A stretch of DNA of 64,000 nucleotides from an uncultured Flavobacteriaceae bacterium (GCA_947501845.1 CANMXP010000002.1:62001-126000), one strand, 5' to 3'. Counted from the first letter of the stretch, positions 44,501 through 52,855 are shown. The notes: a model not told the origin generated them from the sequence alone. Made by a program: numbers and translations.

Positions 44501-44526
44501 AGTTTTTTAAATAATTTTTTTTTCAT
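41518..44526 (-). CDS. SusC/RagA-family TonB-dependent outer-membrane transporter
   Basis: 1002 residues. After the signal peptide (LFLAVFVLGISMHSQ) come a regulatory-like beta-sandwich (ITGTISDSSGPLPGANVIVK, about 25-100), the TonB-box region LSEVVVVGYGKTSRRLVTGA, a plug with QIRGLGTFGNSQPLYVIDGI and VLKDASTAAIYGSRASNGVV, and the barrel ending IFGVQLAF. It imports the ligand captured by the following SusD. The gene is divergent from a cupin-AraC regulator, and the 214-bp gap holds two inverted TTTGTGATA motifs. Confidence 0.95.
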   Translation of the reverse strand: MKKKLFKKLLFLAVFVLGISMHSQNITGTISDSSGPLPGANVIVKGTSNGAGADFDGKYSLTNVDANAILVFSYVGYETLEIAVDGKTVINAVLVEDTSALSEVVVVGYGKTSRRLVTGAISSVKSEDINRTPVTSADQALQGQAPGVTVINGGSPGTAPQVQIRGLGTFGNSQPLYVIDGIVSGGINEINPNDIETMDVLKDASTAAIYGSRASNGVVIITTKKGRSGKTKVTLDSYLSSQSVPKTLDLLDTNQFRQFASETYGLPNRYTTDEASTRLNTDWQDEVFQTAFVHNTNLGVSGGSDTAVFNISAGFIDQEGIIINTGFNRSSLRANSEFKIGDKFKIGETLAIADSEMKNEEQNGDRTLLEHMIKSLPYTPVFNANNPGGFGGTDTTLDNGSDAENPVRLQTISSNVTDITKILGSLYASYEIINGLDYKFQYGFERTSLSTNIHRPSFDEGINERTAAELDQRANTFNSDTYTNSLTYSTVFNEVHNLDLLAVAEKFETTARNNRSQASNPLTDAVPVIQGNGQITNQLFEYGLISYIGRVNYNYDGKYLLSASIRRDGSSRFGKNNRWGTFPAVSLGWILSEENFLKDSNTISNLKLRGSWGKTGNDGSADYVFESGLISTYGYVGLNNNVGVSNFGSANPDLKWEEATMTNIGFDLGLLNNALTLSFEYYNNDIDDVIVPIPNVTSDGLGAAFTQRNGASTNTKGFEFNIGYNHRGEDFNWSANLNLGTSKNKATKLSDDLSFIESSVFEGENLSRITEGESLFYFYGLQTDGLFQEGDDTSAQPNAAAGDIRFVDQNSDGVIDSNDNVKIGNPFPEFTYGLNLTANYKNFDATLFFSGVSGNDIYNTNLYDLEGMTRLFNAGTAVLNRWTPTNTNTTVPRFTADHSDNVNRSDRFIEDGSYAKLRNLTIGYSLPQSALASLANGAFTKFRVYATGQNLFTITNYSGYDPEIGGSSTVTPGQQSAAAGVGIDRGVYPQPRSFIFGVQLAF

Positions 44527-44643
44527 AAATCATTGTGAATTAGTTTATTAAAAAATAATTTTTAATAATTTCATTAAATAAAGTAGATTTGTAATGAACA
44601 AAAATTATAACCTATTATTATTTAATGAATAGTTAACATTTAG

Positions 44644-44730
44644 TTTGTGATACAAATTTAACATCAAAATAAACATTCATATAATATGATTTTATCAAAT
44701 AATAATATATATTTTTCACAATATCACAAA
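44644..44730. promoter_or_regulatory. Inverted TTTGTGATA motifs between susC and divergent araC-type gene
   Basis: TTTGTGATA lies at 44644-44652 on the plus strand, where it is part of TTTGTGATACAAA, a palindrome by itself. It occurs again on the minus strand at 44730-44722. They flank about 70 bp in the divergent promoter region and are candidates for binding of the AraC regulator encoded at 44741. Confidence 0.4.
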
Positions 44731-44740
44731 AACACACCTA

Positions 44741-45616
44741 ATGCTAGATAACATACACAGAGAAATAACCCAGCTAACACCTGAAGATAGTTTTTTAGTG
44801 TTTGACCGGGTAAAAGACGATTTTGACTTCCCTATTCACTTTCATCCTGAATACGAATTAAACTTTATACAAAACGGAAAAGGCGTAAGAAGAATAGCTG
44901 GAGACAGCATTGAAGAAATAGATGATATCGAGCTTGTTTTTGTTGGCTCCAATCTAGTTCACGGGTGGGAACTACACAAATGTCAGAGCAAAAAAATTCA
45001 CGAAATTACTATACATATTAATTACGACTTGCTTGATGAAAAACTATTAGCAAGAAACATATTTAAACCTATAAAGGATATGTTTGAAAAAGCCTCTCAT
45101 GGCATTTTGTTTTCAAGAAAAGTTTCCTTGGATATGGCTCCACGGCTTATAAAACTTAGTAAAACTGATGGTATAGACTATTATTTGGAGTTTATATCTA
45201 TATTATATGATTTAGCAAACTCGAGAAACCAACGTATGCTATCTAATTCTGCGACACAAAAAAAGGACTTTGAAAACAGTTCGAAAATAAAAAAGGTTTA
45301 CGACTATATTCAAAATAATTTTGACAAAAAAATATCCTTAGATGAAATATCATCTTTAGTAAACATGACCCCAGTCTCCTTCAATCGATTTATTAAAAAG
45401 CGAACAGGAAAAACCTTTGTTGTCTACGTAAATAGCACCCGTATAAGCCATGCCAGCAAACTGCTTCTAGAAACAGATTTAAGTATTGCAGAAATAAGCT
45501 TTAAATGCGGATTTAACAACATAGCAAATTTCAATCGTATTTTCAAAAAAGAAAAAAACGGCACCCCTAGTGAGTTTAGGGAAGATTTCAATGCATGCAT
45601 TAAACGTGTTCTATAA
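44741..45616 (+). CDS. Cupin-type AraC-family transcriptional regulator
   Basis: 291 residues, soluble. The N-terminal cupin (about 15-110) has FDFPIHFHPEYELNFIQNGK and FVGSNLVHGWELH, the sugar-sensor arrangement seen in many AraC proteins. The C-terminal double helix-turn-helix has ISLDEISSLVNMTPVSFNRF and the signature from LSIAEISFKCGFNNIANFNR to the end. It is divergent from the susCD-UnbV operon and upstream of the GH3 gene, so it probably regulates both. No terminator is evident. Confidence 0.9.
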   Translation: MLDNIHREITQLTPEDSFLVFDRVKDDFDFPIHFHPEYELNFIQNGKGVRRIAGDSIEEIDDIELVFVGSNLVHGWELHKCQSKKIHEITIHINYDLLDEKLLARNIFKPIKDMFEKASHGILFSRKVSLDMAPRLIKLSKTDGIDYYLEFISILYDLANSRNQRMLSNSATQKKDFENSSKIKKVYDYIQNNFDKKISLDEISSLVNMTPVSFNRFIKKRTGKTFVVYVNSTRISHASKLLLETDLSIAEISFKCGFNNIANFNRIFKKEKNGTPSEFREDFNACIKRVL

Positions 45617-46024
45617 AACTTACCCTACTTCATTTGCTTATTTAAAAATTCCATAAACGACATGCATGCTATTTTTAAATAAAAAATAGTATCATTAATT
45701 GATTATAAAAGACAATTTAATACGTATCAATACCTATATTTTTGTAGAGTATATTCGTAAAAAGAATTATTTCAGCTTTTATTTTTAAAATAAAAAAGCG
45801 TTTAGCCCAATATATCAGAGAGAATAGCAAGATTCCATATGTTACATCACAGAACACAGGGATTAAGTTAAATTATATTGAGATACGACAAAATTTGTTC
45901 ACAAATATGAATAAATAGTATTATTAAAGTATAAAATTTAAACACACCTATTTTGGTTTAATAACATCTCTAAAAAATATAAAAATCTGATTATTAAAAA
46001 TTTAAACAAAACAACATCTTTATT
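45617..46024. other. Intergenic region between the AraC gene and the GH3 gene
   Basis: 408 AT-rich bases. Visible are two A/T-only hairpins (CTATTTTT-AAAT-AAAAAATAG near 45669-45689; GCTTTT..AAAAGC near 45775-45800) and a TATTTTTG box matching TAnnTTTG at 45737-45744. The latter would give a 5' leader of about 270 bases. No small open frame with a credible start was recognised. Confidence 0.5.
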
Positions 46025-48328
46025 ATGAATATAAAATTTAAACTTATTCAATATATAATAGTAATAATAATGTTTATGGCTTGCACCGATAATCACAATG
46101 AAAAAACTATAACTTATTCTAAGATAGATTCGATCAATGAAAAAGTAGACTCCCTTATTAAAATAATGACTCTAAAAGAAAAAATTGGTCAGATGAACCA
46201 ATATAATGGTTTTTGGGATGTCACAGGTCCTGTACCCGACAATGGTGATGCAGAGATAAAATATGAACATTTAAAAAATGGACTCGTTGGTTCCATGCTT
46301 TCCGTAAGAGGAACTAAAGCTGTTAGAGCGGTACAAAAAATTGCTATTGAAGAATCCAGACTTGGAATTCCATTAATTATTGGTTTTGATGTTATTCACG
46401 GTTACAAAACATTAAGTCCCATTCCATTAGCAGAAGCCGCTAGCTGGGATTTGGAAGCCATAGAAAAATCTGCTCAAGTAGCCGCCGCAGAAGCATCTGC
46501 AGCTGGTATAAATTGGACATTTGCCCCTATGGTAGATATATCCAGAGACCCGCGATGGGGACGCGTTATGGAAGGCGCTGGAGAGGATCCTTTTTTAGGA
46601 AGTAAAATCGCAGTGGCAAGGGTCAAGGGGTTTCAAGGAGATGATTTATCTGCCGTCAATACCATAGCTGCTTGCGCCAAACATTTTGCCGCCTACGGAT
46701 TTTCTGAAGCAGGAAAAGAATACAACACGGTAGACATAGGAAACTCAACATTACACAATATTGTACTACCTCCATTTAAGGCAGCTGTAAATGCAGATGT
46801 AAAAACTTTAATGAATGCATTTAACGAACATGATGGAGTTCCTGCTACTGGAAACGAATATCTGTTAAGAAATATTTTAAAAGATAAATGGGACTTTAAA
46901 GGCTTTGTAATTACCGATTGGGCATCAATAAAAGAAATGGTTGTTTGGGGATACACAAAAGACAAAAGAGATGCTGCGAAAATGGCTGCATTAGCTGGTT
47001 CTGATATGGATATGGAATCACATATTTACGTATCCGAATTAGAACAATTAGTAAAAGATGGGGTAATTGACGAAAAGATTATAGATGAGGCTGCCAGTAG
47101 AATTTTGGCTGTAAAATTTGAATTGGGCTTATTTGACGATCCATATAGATATTGTGATGAAGCAAGAGAAAAGGAAGTTGTAAATAATCCAGAACATTTA
47201 GATGCCGTCCTAGATATGGCAAAAAAATCTATTGTTTTACTAAAAAATGAAAATGATTTATTGCCATTAAAAAAAGAAGGACAAAATATTGTTCTGATTG
47301 GTGCTTTAGCAAATGAAAAAAACAGTCCGCTTGGAAGCTGGCGAATTGCATCGAAAGATAATACTGGTGTCTCTGTACTGGAAGGCATGCAAAACTACAA
47401 AGGCAATAATTTAGTTTACAAAAAAGGTGCTGATGTAACTGTTGGTGACACTCAATTTGTCGACGAGCTTACAATAAACACCACTGACAAAAGCGAATTC
47501 AAAGACGCAATAGATGCCGCCAAAAAAGCAGATGTAGTTGTTATGGTTCTGGGAGAACATGGTTTTCAAAGTGGTGAAGCCAGAAGTAGAACAGATATTG
47601 ATCTACCTGGAGTTCAACAAGAACTGTTAGAAGAAGTCTATAAAATAAATAAAAATATAGTTTTAGTATTAAATAACGGCAGACCCCTATCTATTACTTG
47701 GGCAGATAAGCACATCCCAGCCATTCTCGAAACATGGCAGCTTGGAACACAAGCAGGGCATGCCGTAGCACAGGTACTATATGGCGACTACAACCCTAGT
47801 GGTAAGCTCCCTATGACCTTCCCTAGAAATGTTGGTCAAATCCCTATATATTACAATCATAAAAATACGGGAAGACCTGTTAGAGACGCTTATAATCCCG
47901 ACTTAGTTTTTTGGTCTCATTATAGCGATGTGGAAAACACACCTCTTTACCCTTTTGGTTATGGTTTAAGCTATACTACTTTTAAATATGAGAATTTAGC
48001 ACTCGAAAAAACAGTATTTAGTATAAATGAAAATATCAATCTTTCTATTGATATAACCAATACAGGAAAAATGACGGGCAAAGAAGTCGTACAACTTTAC
48101 ATTAGAGATCTGGTTGCAAGTACAACACGGCCTGTAAAAGAATTAAAAGGGTTTGAATTAATTGAACTGCAAGTTGGTGAAACCAAAACTGTAAACTTTG
48201 TTTTAAACAAAGCCAGTTTAGGATTTTATAGCAATCAAGGGGATTTTATTACAGAACCTGGAGAATTCGAAATATTTGTTGGAGGAAACTCAAATACAAC
48301 TTTAAATACGCGTTTTGAATTAAAGTAA
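46025..48328 (+). CDS. bglX: Glycoside hydrolase family 3 beta-glucosidase, lipoprotein
   Basis: 767 residues, BglX-like. The N-terminus is a lipoprotein signal ending FMAC. The TIM-barrel domain shows GRDP-type sequence SRDPRWGRVMEGAGEDPFLG, CAKHFAAYG, and the nucleophile aspartate in GFVITDWASIKEM (about residue 298). The second domain carries the probable acid/base glutamate in GEHGFQSGEARSR (about residue 518). A C-terminal fibronectin III-like domain follows (VFSINENINLSIDITNTGKM). It releases terminal beta-D-glucose (or xylose) from oligosaccharides, here probably in the periplasm. It is the only carbohydrate-active enzyme in the window and the best clue to the island's substrate. A strong terminator follows. 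Confidence 0.92.
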   Translation: MNIKFKLIQYIIVIIMFMACTDNHNEKTITYSKIDSINEKVDSLIKIMTLKEKIGQMNQYNGFWDVTGPVPDNGDAEIKYEHLKNGLVGSMLSVRGTKAVRAVQKIAIEESRLGIPLIIGFDVIHGYKTLSPIPLAEAASWDLEAIEKSAQVAAAEASAAGINWTFAPMVDISRDPRWGRVMEGAGEDPFLGSKIAVARVKGFQGDDLSAVNTIAACAKHFAAYGFSEAGKEYNTVDIGNSTLHNIVLPPFKAAVNADVKTLMNAFNEHDGVPATGNEYLLRNILKDKWDFKGFVITDWASIKEMVVWGYTKDKRDAAKMAALAGSDMDMESHIYVSELEQLVKDGVIDEKIIDEAASRILAVKFELGLFDDPYRYCDEAREKEVVNNPEHLDAVLDMAKKSIVLLKNENDLLPLKKEGQNIVLIGALANEKNSPLGSWRIASKDNTGVSVLEGMQNYKGNNLVYKKGADVTVGDTQFVDELTINTTDKSEFKDAIDAAKKADVVVMVLGEHGFQSGEARSRTDIDLPGVQQELLEEVYKINKNIVLVLNNGRPLSITWADKHIPAILETWQLGTQAGHAVAQVLYGDYNPSGKLPMTFPRNVGQIPIYYNHKNTGRPVRDAYNPDLVFWSHYSDVENTPLYPFGYGLSYTTFKYENLALEKTVFSINENINLSIDITNTGKMTGKEVVQLYIRDLVASTTRPVKELKGFELIELQVGETKTVNFVLNKASLGFYSNQGDFITEPGEFEIFVGGNSNTTLNTRFELK

Positions 48329-48349
48329 TCTTACCTTAAATACAATTGC

Positions 48350-48394
48350 AAAAGAAAAGAGTTACTTCGTATAAGCAACTCTTTTCTTTTTATA
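48350..48394 (+). terminator. Strong terminator after the GH3 gene
   Basis: AAAAGAAAAGAGTT (48350-48363) pairs perfectly with AACTCTTTTCTTTT (48377-48390) around a 13-base loop. The IS element begins immediately after it. Confidence 0.85.
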
Positions 48395-48439
48395 ATAATG
48401 TCTCGTCCTGAAATAGCGTTACACTAAATTTTAAGTGTA

Positions 48440-48826
48440 ATGAAAAACGACTATGTAAAGCGCACGCAGAGGGACTATACGATGTCCTTTAAACTAAAAG
48501 TAGTATCTGAGATTGAGTTTGGAGAACTCACAAAAAGTCAGGCAAAATCCAAGTATGGCATTCAAGGCGATTCCACAATTGGCAACTGGCTCAAAAAATA
48601 TGGTAACTTTGATTGGGAGAATCAAAGTTACCAATCTATGTTTAAAACTCCAGAACAACGTATCCTAGAGCTTGAAGAGAAAATCAAGTTGTTAGAGAAG
48701 CAAAAGGCCCGAGCAGAACATCTGGCAGAACGGGCGGATAAGAAAGCAATCCTGTTTGATATGATGATCGATCTGGCAGAAAAAGAGTTTAATATCGCTA
48801 TTAGAAAAAACTCCAAGCCCAAGTAA
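48440..48826 (+). CDS. IS3-family transposase OrfA
   Basis: 128 residues. A helix-turn-helix of the transposase type (FKLKVVSEIEFGELTKSQAK, then YGIQGDSTIGNWLKKYGNFD) is followed by a leucine-zipper-like coiled coil (ILELEEKIKLLEKQKARAEH). It binds the IS ends. Near the 3' end its codons AGA AAA AAC form the slippery heptamer A AAA AAC (48805-48811). There a -1 shift would yield the OrfAB transposase, while normal reading stops at 48826. Confidence 0.92.
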   Translation: MKNDYVKRTQRDYTMSFKLKVVSEIEFGELTKSQAKSKYGIQGDSTIGNWLKKYGNFDWENQSYQSMFKTPEQRILELEEKIKLLEKQKARAEHLAERADKKAILFDMMIDLAEKEFNIAIRKNSKPK

Positions 48827-49707
48827 TCGATATATATAGAGCAAACTATCAAGAGAGTATCTCATCGACCTGTGAGTTACTTGGGTTCAGCAGGCAGGTA
48901 TATTACAGGTCTATCAGATCCAGACAAAAACGGCAGATCATCTCGGGCAAGGTTATAGAACTGGTACGATCGGTCCGTATGGAACAGCCACGAATCGGTA
49001 CTAGAAAACTATACCATATTCTGCATGAACCTTTACAGGGATTAGGTGTCGGCAGAGATCGCTTATTTACTATTCTCAAAGCCAACAGGATGCTGGTTAA
49101 ACCAAAGCGAAGTTACCATATCACTACCAACTCGCACCATAGGTTTAGAAAGCATAAAAACCTAATCGAAGACCAGCTTACAACAAGACCTGAACAAGTA
49201 TGGGTAGCGGACATTACCTATGTGGGAAATCGACAGAACCCTATGTACCTATCCTAGATAACGGATGCATACTCAAAAAAAATAGTAGGCTATCACCTAG
49301 ATAATACTCTCGCGGTTAAAGCTTCGCTAAAAGCCCTAAAACATCCTATCAAAAACAGATGGTACCCAAATTATAAGCTTATCCATCACTCGGATAGAGG
49401 ACTGCAATACTGTAGCGATGCCTATCAAGAGGAACTTAGTAAAAATAACATCCAATGCAGTATGACCGAGTCCTACGATCCGTACCAAAACGCAATAGCC
49501 GAACGTATCAATGGCCTCTTAAAGCAAGAGTTCCTGCTCAAAGCCAAAAAAACGGATCTATTTATTATGAAGAAAATAGTCAAGCAAAGCATTGACATCT
49601 ACAACTCTAAAAGACCCCATTTATCATGTAATATGCCAACACCCGAACAAATGCATAAACAAAGTGAAATCAAACCTAAAACATATAAAAAGAAAATCAT
49701 AAAATAA
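48805..49707 (+). pseudogene. IS3-family transposase OrfB (integrase core), interrupted by an amber codon
   Basis: The -1 frame runs from the slippery site to 49707 and encodes the DDE integrase: GFSRQVYYRSIRSRQKRQII, IGTRKLYHILHEPLQGLGVG, the first D in VWVADITYVGNRQNPMYLS, the second in HHSDRGLQYCSDAY, and the E in QNAIAERINGLLKQEFLL. A TAG at 49255-49257 interrupts it right after PMYLS. The same frame continues with ITDAYSKKIVGYHLDNTLAV. Relatives have a leucine at this place, so one T-to-A change (TTG to TAG) explains it. The catalytic residues are all present, but full-length transposase cannot be made without suppression. Confidence 0.9.
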
Positions 49708-49740
49708 CAATTTAAAACAATTAACAATGACCTAAAACAA

Positions 49741-51342
49741 CTATTCGGATGCTCTTCTGGTATTTAACTCTAAAGTTATTTCGTTTAATTTCTTTTGATT
49801 TAATGGATAGAAAAACATAAAGCCTGCCGCAATTAAAGATATTATTGCAGGAATCCAGCTCATCAACATCACTATTCCAGGAATGGCACCACTAATAGCA
49901 ACGGCATCTTGACCATCATAATTAAAGTTTGCCAAAACAAAACCAATAATGGCACCTGCTATACCGCCTCCAAACTTTGTAGCAAACGACCCAGCCGAGT
50001 ATATAAGACCTGTGGCTCTTCGACCGTTTTTAAACTCAGAATAATCAGCTGCATCTCCTAACATTACAAAAAACAACGTTGGAAAAATCGCTGCCAAAAA
50101 TTCTGAAACTATACCAATGGTAAAAATTGCCCCTACATTATCGGGACCACAAAAAACAAGTAATGCATTCACTAATCCCGATAAAATCAATGCATAAATA
50201 AACAGATTTCGCTTACCTAGTTTCTTCCCTAAAGGTGCCGTTATTATAGCACCTGCAATCGATGCCAGCATTAATCCAACCAAAAAGCTTGCTGCCAATA
50301 ATTGGTTGTTTAAATAATGGGTAAAATAGATAACAACAATGCCTTGTTTTATTGAGTTATAAACATTGAACAATAAACCCACAGCTAATAAAACCAACCA
50401 CGGTCTATTAGATATTAAATCCTTTAAATCTTTCCCTAAATTACTTTTTTGATCTTTAGGTGGCGCAACCCTTTCTTTAGTTGTATAAAATGTTATGAAC
50501 ATAAAAATAGCCAAGAACACCGAAAGCAAATAAATCGAGTTACTATAACCTTGTTTTTGATCTATAATAGAGATTTTATCAGCGTCAATATTTGTTTCTC
50601 CGCTCACAATAAACGTATAGGGTTTATCAGCTTCTATAGAAAAACTTTTAGCATGTGTAGGCGTGTTCTCTTCCGCACTCATAGTTTTATCATCCCATGT
50701 AAATAAAGCGATACCAGCTTCTGTTTTTATATTGACATTAGGCACATCCGACGGTGAAGATACCTCAACTTTAAACTTCTCTTCACTTAGTTTATCTACT
50801 TTAATAGCAGGGTTAATATTTCCAAAATAAGCAACTAAAAAAAGTAATACACCTTGTACAAGCATACCTCCTCCAAAAGCCCCAACCATTCTAAAAGACC
50901 CTATACTTGTTCGCACTTTATCATCTCCTGTCATAACCGCCATTAATGCGCCATAGGGTATATTATTAGCAGTATAAATGAGCGTAAATAAAATATATGT
51001 AATATAGGCATATAAAACTTTTCCAGAATCACTTAAATCTGGGCTTGTAAAGAGTAATGAAAGAATAGTTGCCAACGGAATTGCTGTCCACAAAATCCAA
51101 GGACGAAATTTTCCATATTTAGACTTCGTTCTATCACCTACAACCCCCATCACCACATCACTAATACCATCACTAAATCGAGCTACTAAGAACAAGACCC
51201 CTACAGTTGCGGGGCTTAACCCAAACACATCTGTATAAAAAATGAACAAGAATGTAGCCACCCCTCTCCAAGCTATATTTGCAGCCCCATCTCCTAAAGC
51301 ATATCCTATTTTTTCGGTTATCGAAACTCTATTTTTTATCAT
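49741..51342 (-). CDS. GPH-family sugar:cation symporter (MFS) with periplasmic insertion
   Basis: 533 residues with 12 predicted membrane segments. GPH/MelB-type marks are EKIGYALGDGAANIAWRGVA, RFSDGISDVVMGVVGDRTKS, KYGKFRPWILWTAIP and RMVGAFGGGM. The family imports glycosides, pentosides or hexuronides with Na+ or H+. Between membrane segments 5 and 6 (about residues 178-265) there is a hydrophilic insertion of some 85 residues (TEAGIALFTWDDKTMSAEEN and neighbours), which should lie in the periplasm. Standard GPH proteins have only a short loop there. The stop codon is directly at the IS junction. It is divergent from a membrane AraC regulator. Confidence 0.9.
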   Translation of the reverse strand: MIKNRVSITEKIGYALGDGAANIAWRGVATFLFIFYTDVFGLSPATVGVLFLVARFSDGISDVVMGVVGDRTKSKYGKFRPWILWTAIPLATILSLLFTSPDLSDSGKVLYAYITYILFTLIYTANNIPYGALMAVMTGDDKVRTSIGSFRMVGAFGGGMLVQGVLLFLVAYFGNINPAIKVDKLSEEKFKVEVSSPSDVPNVNIKTEAGIALFTWDDKTMSAEENTPTHAKSFSIEADKPYTFIVSGETNIDADKISIIDQKQGYSNSIYLLSVFLAIFMFITFYTTKERVAPPKDQKSNLGKDLKDLISNRPWLVLLAVGLLFNVYNSIKQGIVVIYFTHYLNNQLLAASFLVGLMLASIAGAIITAPLGKKLGKRNLFIYALILSGLVNALLVFCGPDNVGAIFTIGIVSEFLAAIFPTLFFVMLGDAADYSEFKNGRRATGLIYSAGSFATKFGGGIAGAIIGFVLANFNYDGQDAVAISGAIPGIVMLMSWIPAIISLIAAGFMFFYPLNQKKLNEITLELNTRRASE

Positions 51343-51621
51343 AAATATTGATTATATATTGTACTTATTACAAGCTTAAAGAAGACTGATTAGTCCCTAT
51401 TTTTAATCAATTAATTTCAGGTTAAATTAACTATTCCATGGCTTGAATTCAAATACTTTTTCTTTCAAATCCGATATTATTCTTTCATTTAATCCTTTAC
51501 TGTTCTAGACTAGGCACAAATACCCTCAAATTCAAATATACCAAACTACACTTCACGATTCTTTTCTAGATTAAATAATTATATTAAATTCAGCACTTCA
51601 ATCTAAATCCAGATTATAAGA
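51343..51621. other. Divergent promoter region of the GPH transporter and membrane AraC genes
   Basis: 279 AT-rich bases between two divergent start codons. I see no clear long repeat, TAnnTTTG box or RNA structure. Confidence 0.4.
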
Positions 51622-52737
51622 ATGTCCCATTTATTATTAGAAATACTAAAGCATTACCATATTTTCGGACTGCTTAATTTATTTCTTTTATATATTTTAC
51701 TCCTCTCCTATTCTGACAAAAAACTAACACTTTGGTACAGCACATTTGTATTATCCATTGTTTTAGATTTATTTAATTATGTTGGTTTATTCAATCTGTT
51801 TTTTTATTCTCCAAATTTTACACTAGCTTATCTTCCCTGGTCCGCATTCACACCAATTGCCCTTTATAAGTTCACCTTAATCTCACACAATATAAAGGAG
51901 GCATTTCACAAGAGCATATTTCAATTACTATTCTTATCCTTTAGTATCATGTTTTGTTATTTTTTTATAAAATCGTATTACATCTTATTGGGAGATTTAA
52001 CTTTAAGAAACCGCTATTTCCTTACCGAAAACCCCTTTGCCCTTATAGAATATTGGATTATAAAAATATTCATAGTTAGCACTCAGATTATAGGGCTAAC
52101 ACTAAGTTATTCCATTATAAAAAAATCATCAATAAAGCCTAACAAAGACGTCTACTATCTATTTATCACACTTAGTACTATTGCATTTTTATCTATTATA
52201 CAAATTGTCCAGGACTTATATTGGCAGCCTAATCGTATTTTGTCAGCTCCAAACAATCTGTATCTAACTATAATTACGACTGGAGGTCTAATAATTGCAT
52301 ATCGAAAAATCATCGGGATTGATTCTTCAAAAAGAAAAAATAGTCAAACAACGACCAACGGTAAATCATATGAGCTAGATTTTGAACGTCTTAAAAATAT
52401 TGAAGAGAAAATAATCTCTGCAATGGAAGAAAAGCAATTATATAAAAATAGAAAATTACAGCTAAAAGACCTGAGCAGGGAAGTTTCAACTCCAGAAAAT
52501 TACGTTTCAGAAGTTTTATCAAAACAACTTCAAACTAACTATTATGATTTTATAAATAGCTACAGGGTTCTTGAAGTAAAAAGGTTAATGAATTCTGAAA
52601 AACACAAAGATTACAAATTAATGGTCATAGCCATGGAAGCAGGTTTTAACTCAAAAACTACTTTTAATGCTGCTTTTAAAAAGAATACTGGACAGACACC
52701 TTCTGAATACAAAAAAAGTGTTTTTACAAAAAATTAA
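51622..52737 (+). CDS. Membrane-embedded AraC-family regulator
   Basis: 371 residues. The first 230 or so form about seven hydrophobic segments (for example LLNLFLLYILLLSYSDKKLT and FQLLFLSFSIMFCYFFIKSY). The cytoplasmic C-terminus is an AraC double helix-turn-helix (LKDLSREVSTPENYVSEVLS, then the signature ending AGFNSKTTFNAAFKKNTGQT). Unlike the regulator at 27330 it has no periplasmic domain before the membrane part. It lies between the GPH and SSS transporter genes, divergent from the former and 118 bp before the latter, and probably controls one or both. The ligand is unknown. Confidence 0.85.
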   Translation: MSHLLLEILKHYHIFGLLNLFLLYILLLSYSDKKLTLWYSTFVLSIVLDLFNYVGLFNLFFYSPNFTLAYLPWSAFTPIALYKFTLISHNIKEAFHKSIFQLLFLSFSIMFCYFFIKSYYILLGDLTLRNRYFLTENPFALIEYWIIKIFIVSTQIIGLTLSYSIIKKSSIKPNKDVYYLFITLSTIAFLSIIQIVQDLYWQPNRILSAPNNLYLTIITTGGLIIAYRKIIGIDSSKRKNSQTTTNGKSYELDFERLKNIEEKIISAMEEKQLYKNRKLQLKDLSREVSTPENYVSEVLSKQLQTNYYDFINSYRVLEVKRLMNSEKHKDYKLMVIAMEAGFNSKTTFNAAFKKNTGQTPSEYKKSVFTKN

Positions 52738-52825
52738 TCCGTACGGCTAAGCCAAAACGAACGTTTATATTACCAAACCATACCTCTACTAACTATTTGG
52801 TTCGCCAATAACACTTTCGCCTTTA

Positions 52826-52833
52826 TACTTTTG
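52826..52833 (+). promoter_or_regulatory. -7 promoter box of the SSS symporter gene
   Basis: TACTTTTG fits TAnnTTTG and lies 22 bp before the start codon. TTCG at 52801-52804, 21 bp upstream, may serve as a weak -33 contact. Confidence 0.45.
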
Positions 52834-52855
52834 AGGCTAACCTAATTAGTAAATC

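Larger units (their letters stand above)
48399..49745 (+). mobile_element. IS3-family insertion sequence, inactivated
   Basis: About 1.35 kb with IS3-type orfA and orfB on the plus strand, joined by an A AAA AAC frameshift site. The left end probably starts at TGTCTCGTCCTGAAATAGCG (48399), with a hairpin TTACACT...AGTGTAA just inside. The right end is not clearly defined. Expected terminal sequence complementary to the left end is limited to a CTATT near 49741, which suggests the end was lost or diverged. The element sits between the GH3 terminator and the end of the convergent GPH transporter gene, within the polysaccharide island. No target duplication is recognisable. Confidence 0.85.

Noticed and set aside
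45660-45805. A/T-only hairpins after the cupin-AraC gene as terminators
   Set aside because: Stems contain almost only A-T pairs and lack a clear T-run, so they are expected by chance in this base composition.
48979-49707. Two separate small genes in place of one broken orfB
   Set aside because: Both pieces are in the same frame, separated by one TAG, and together carry one complete DDE integrase domain.
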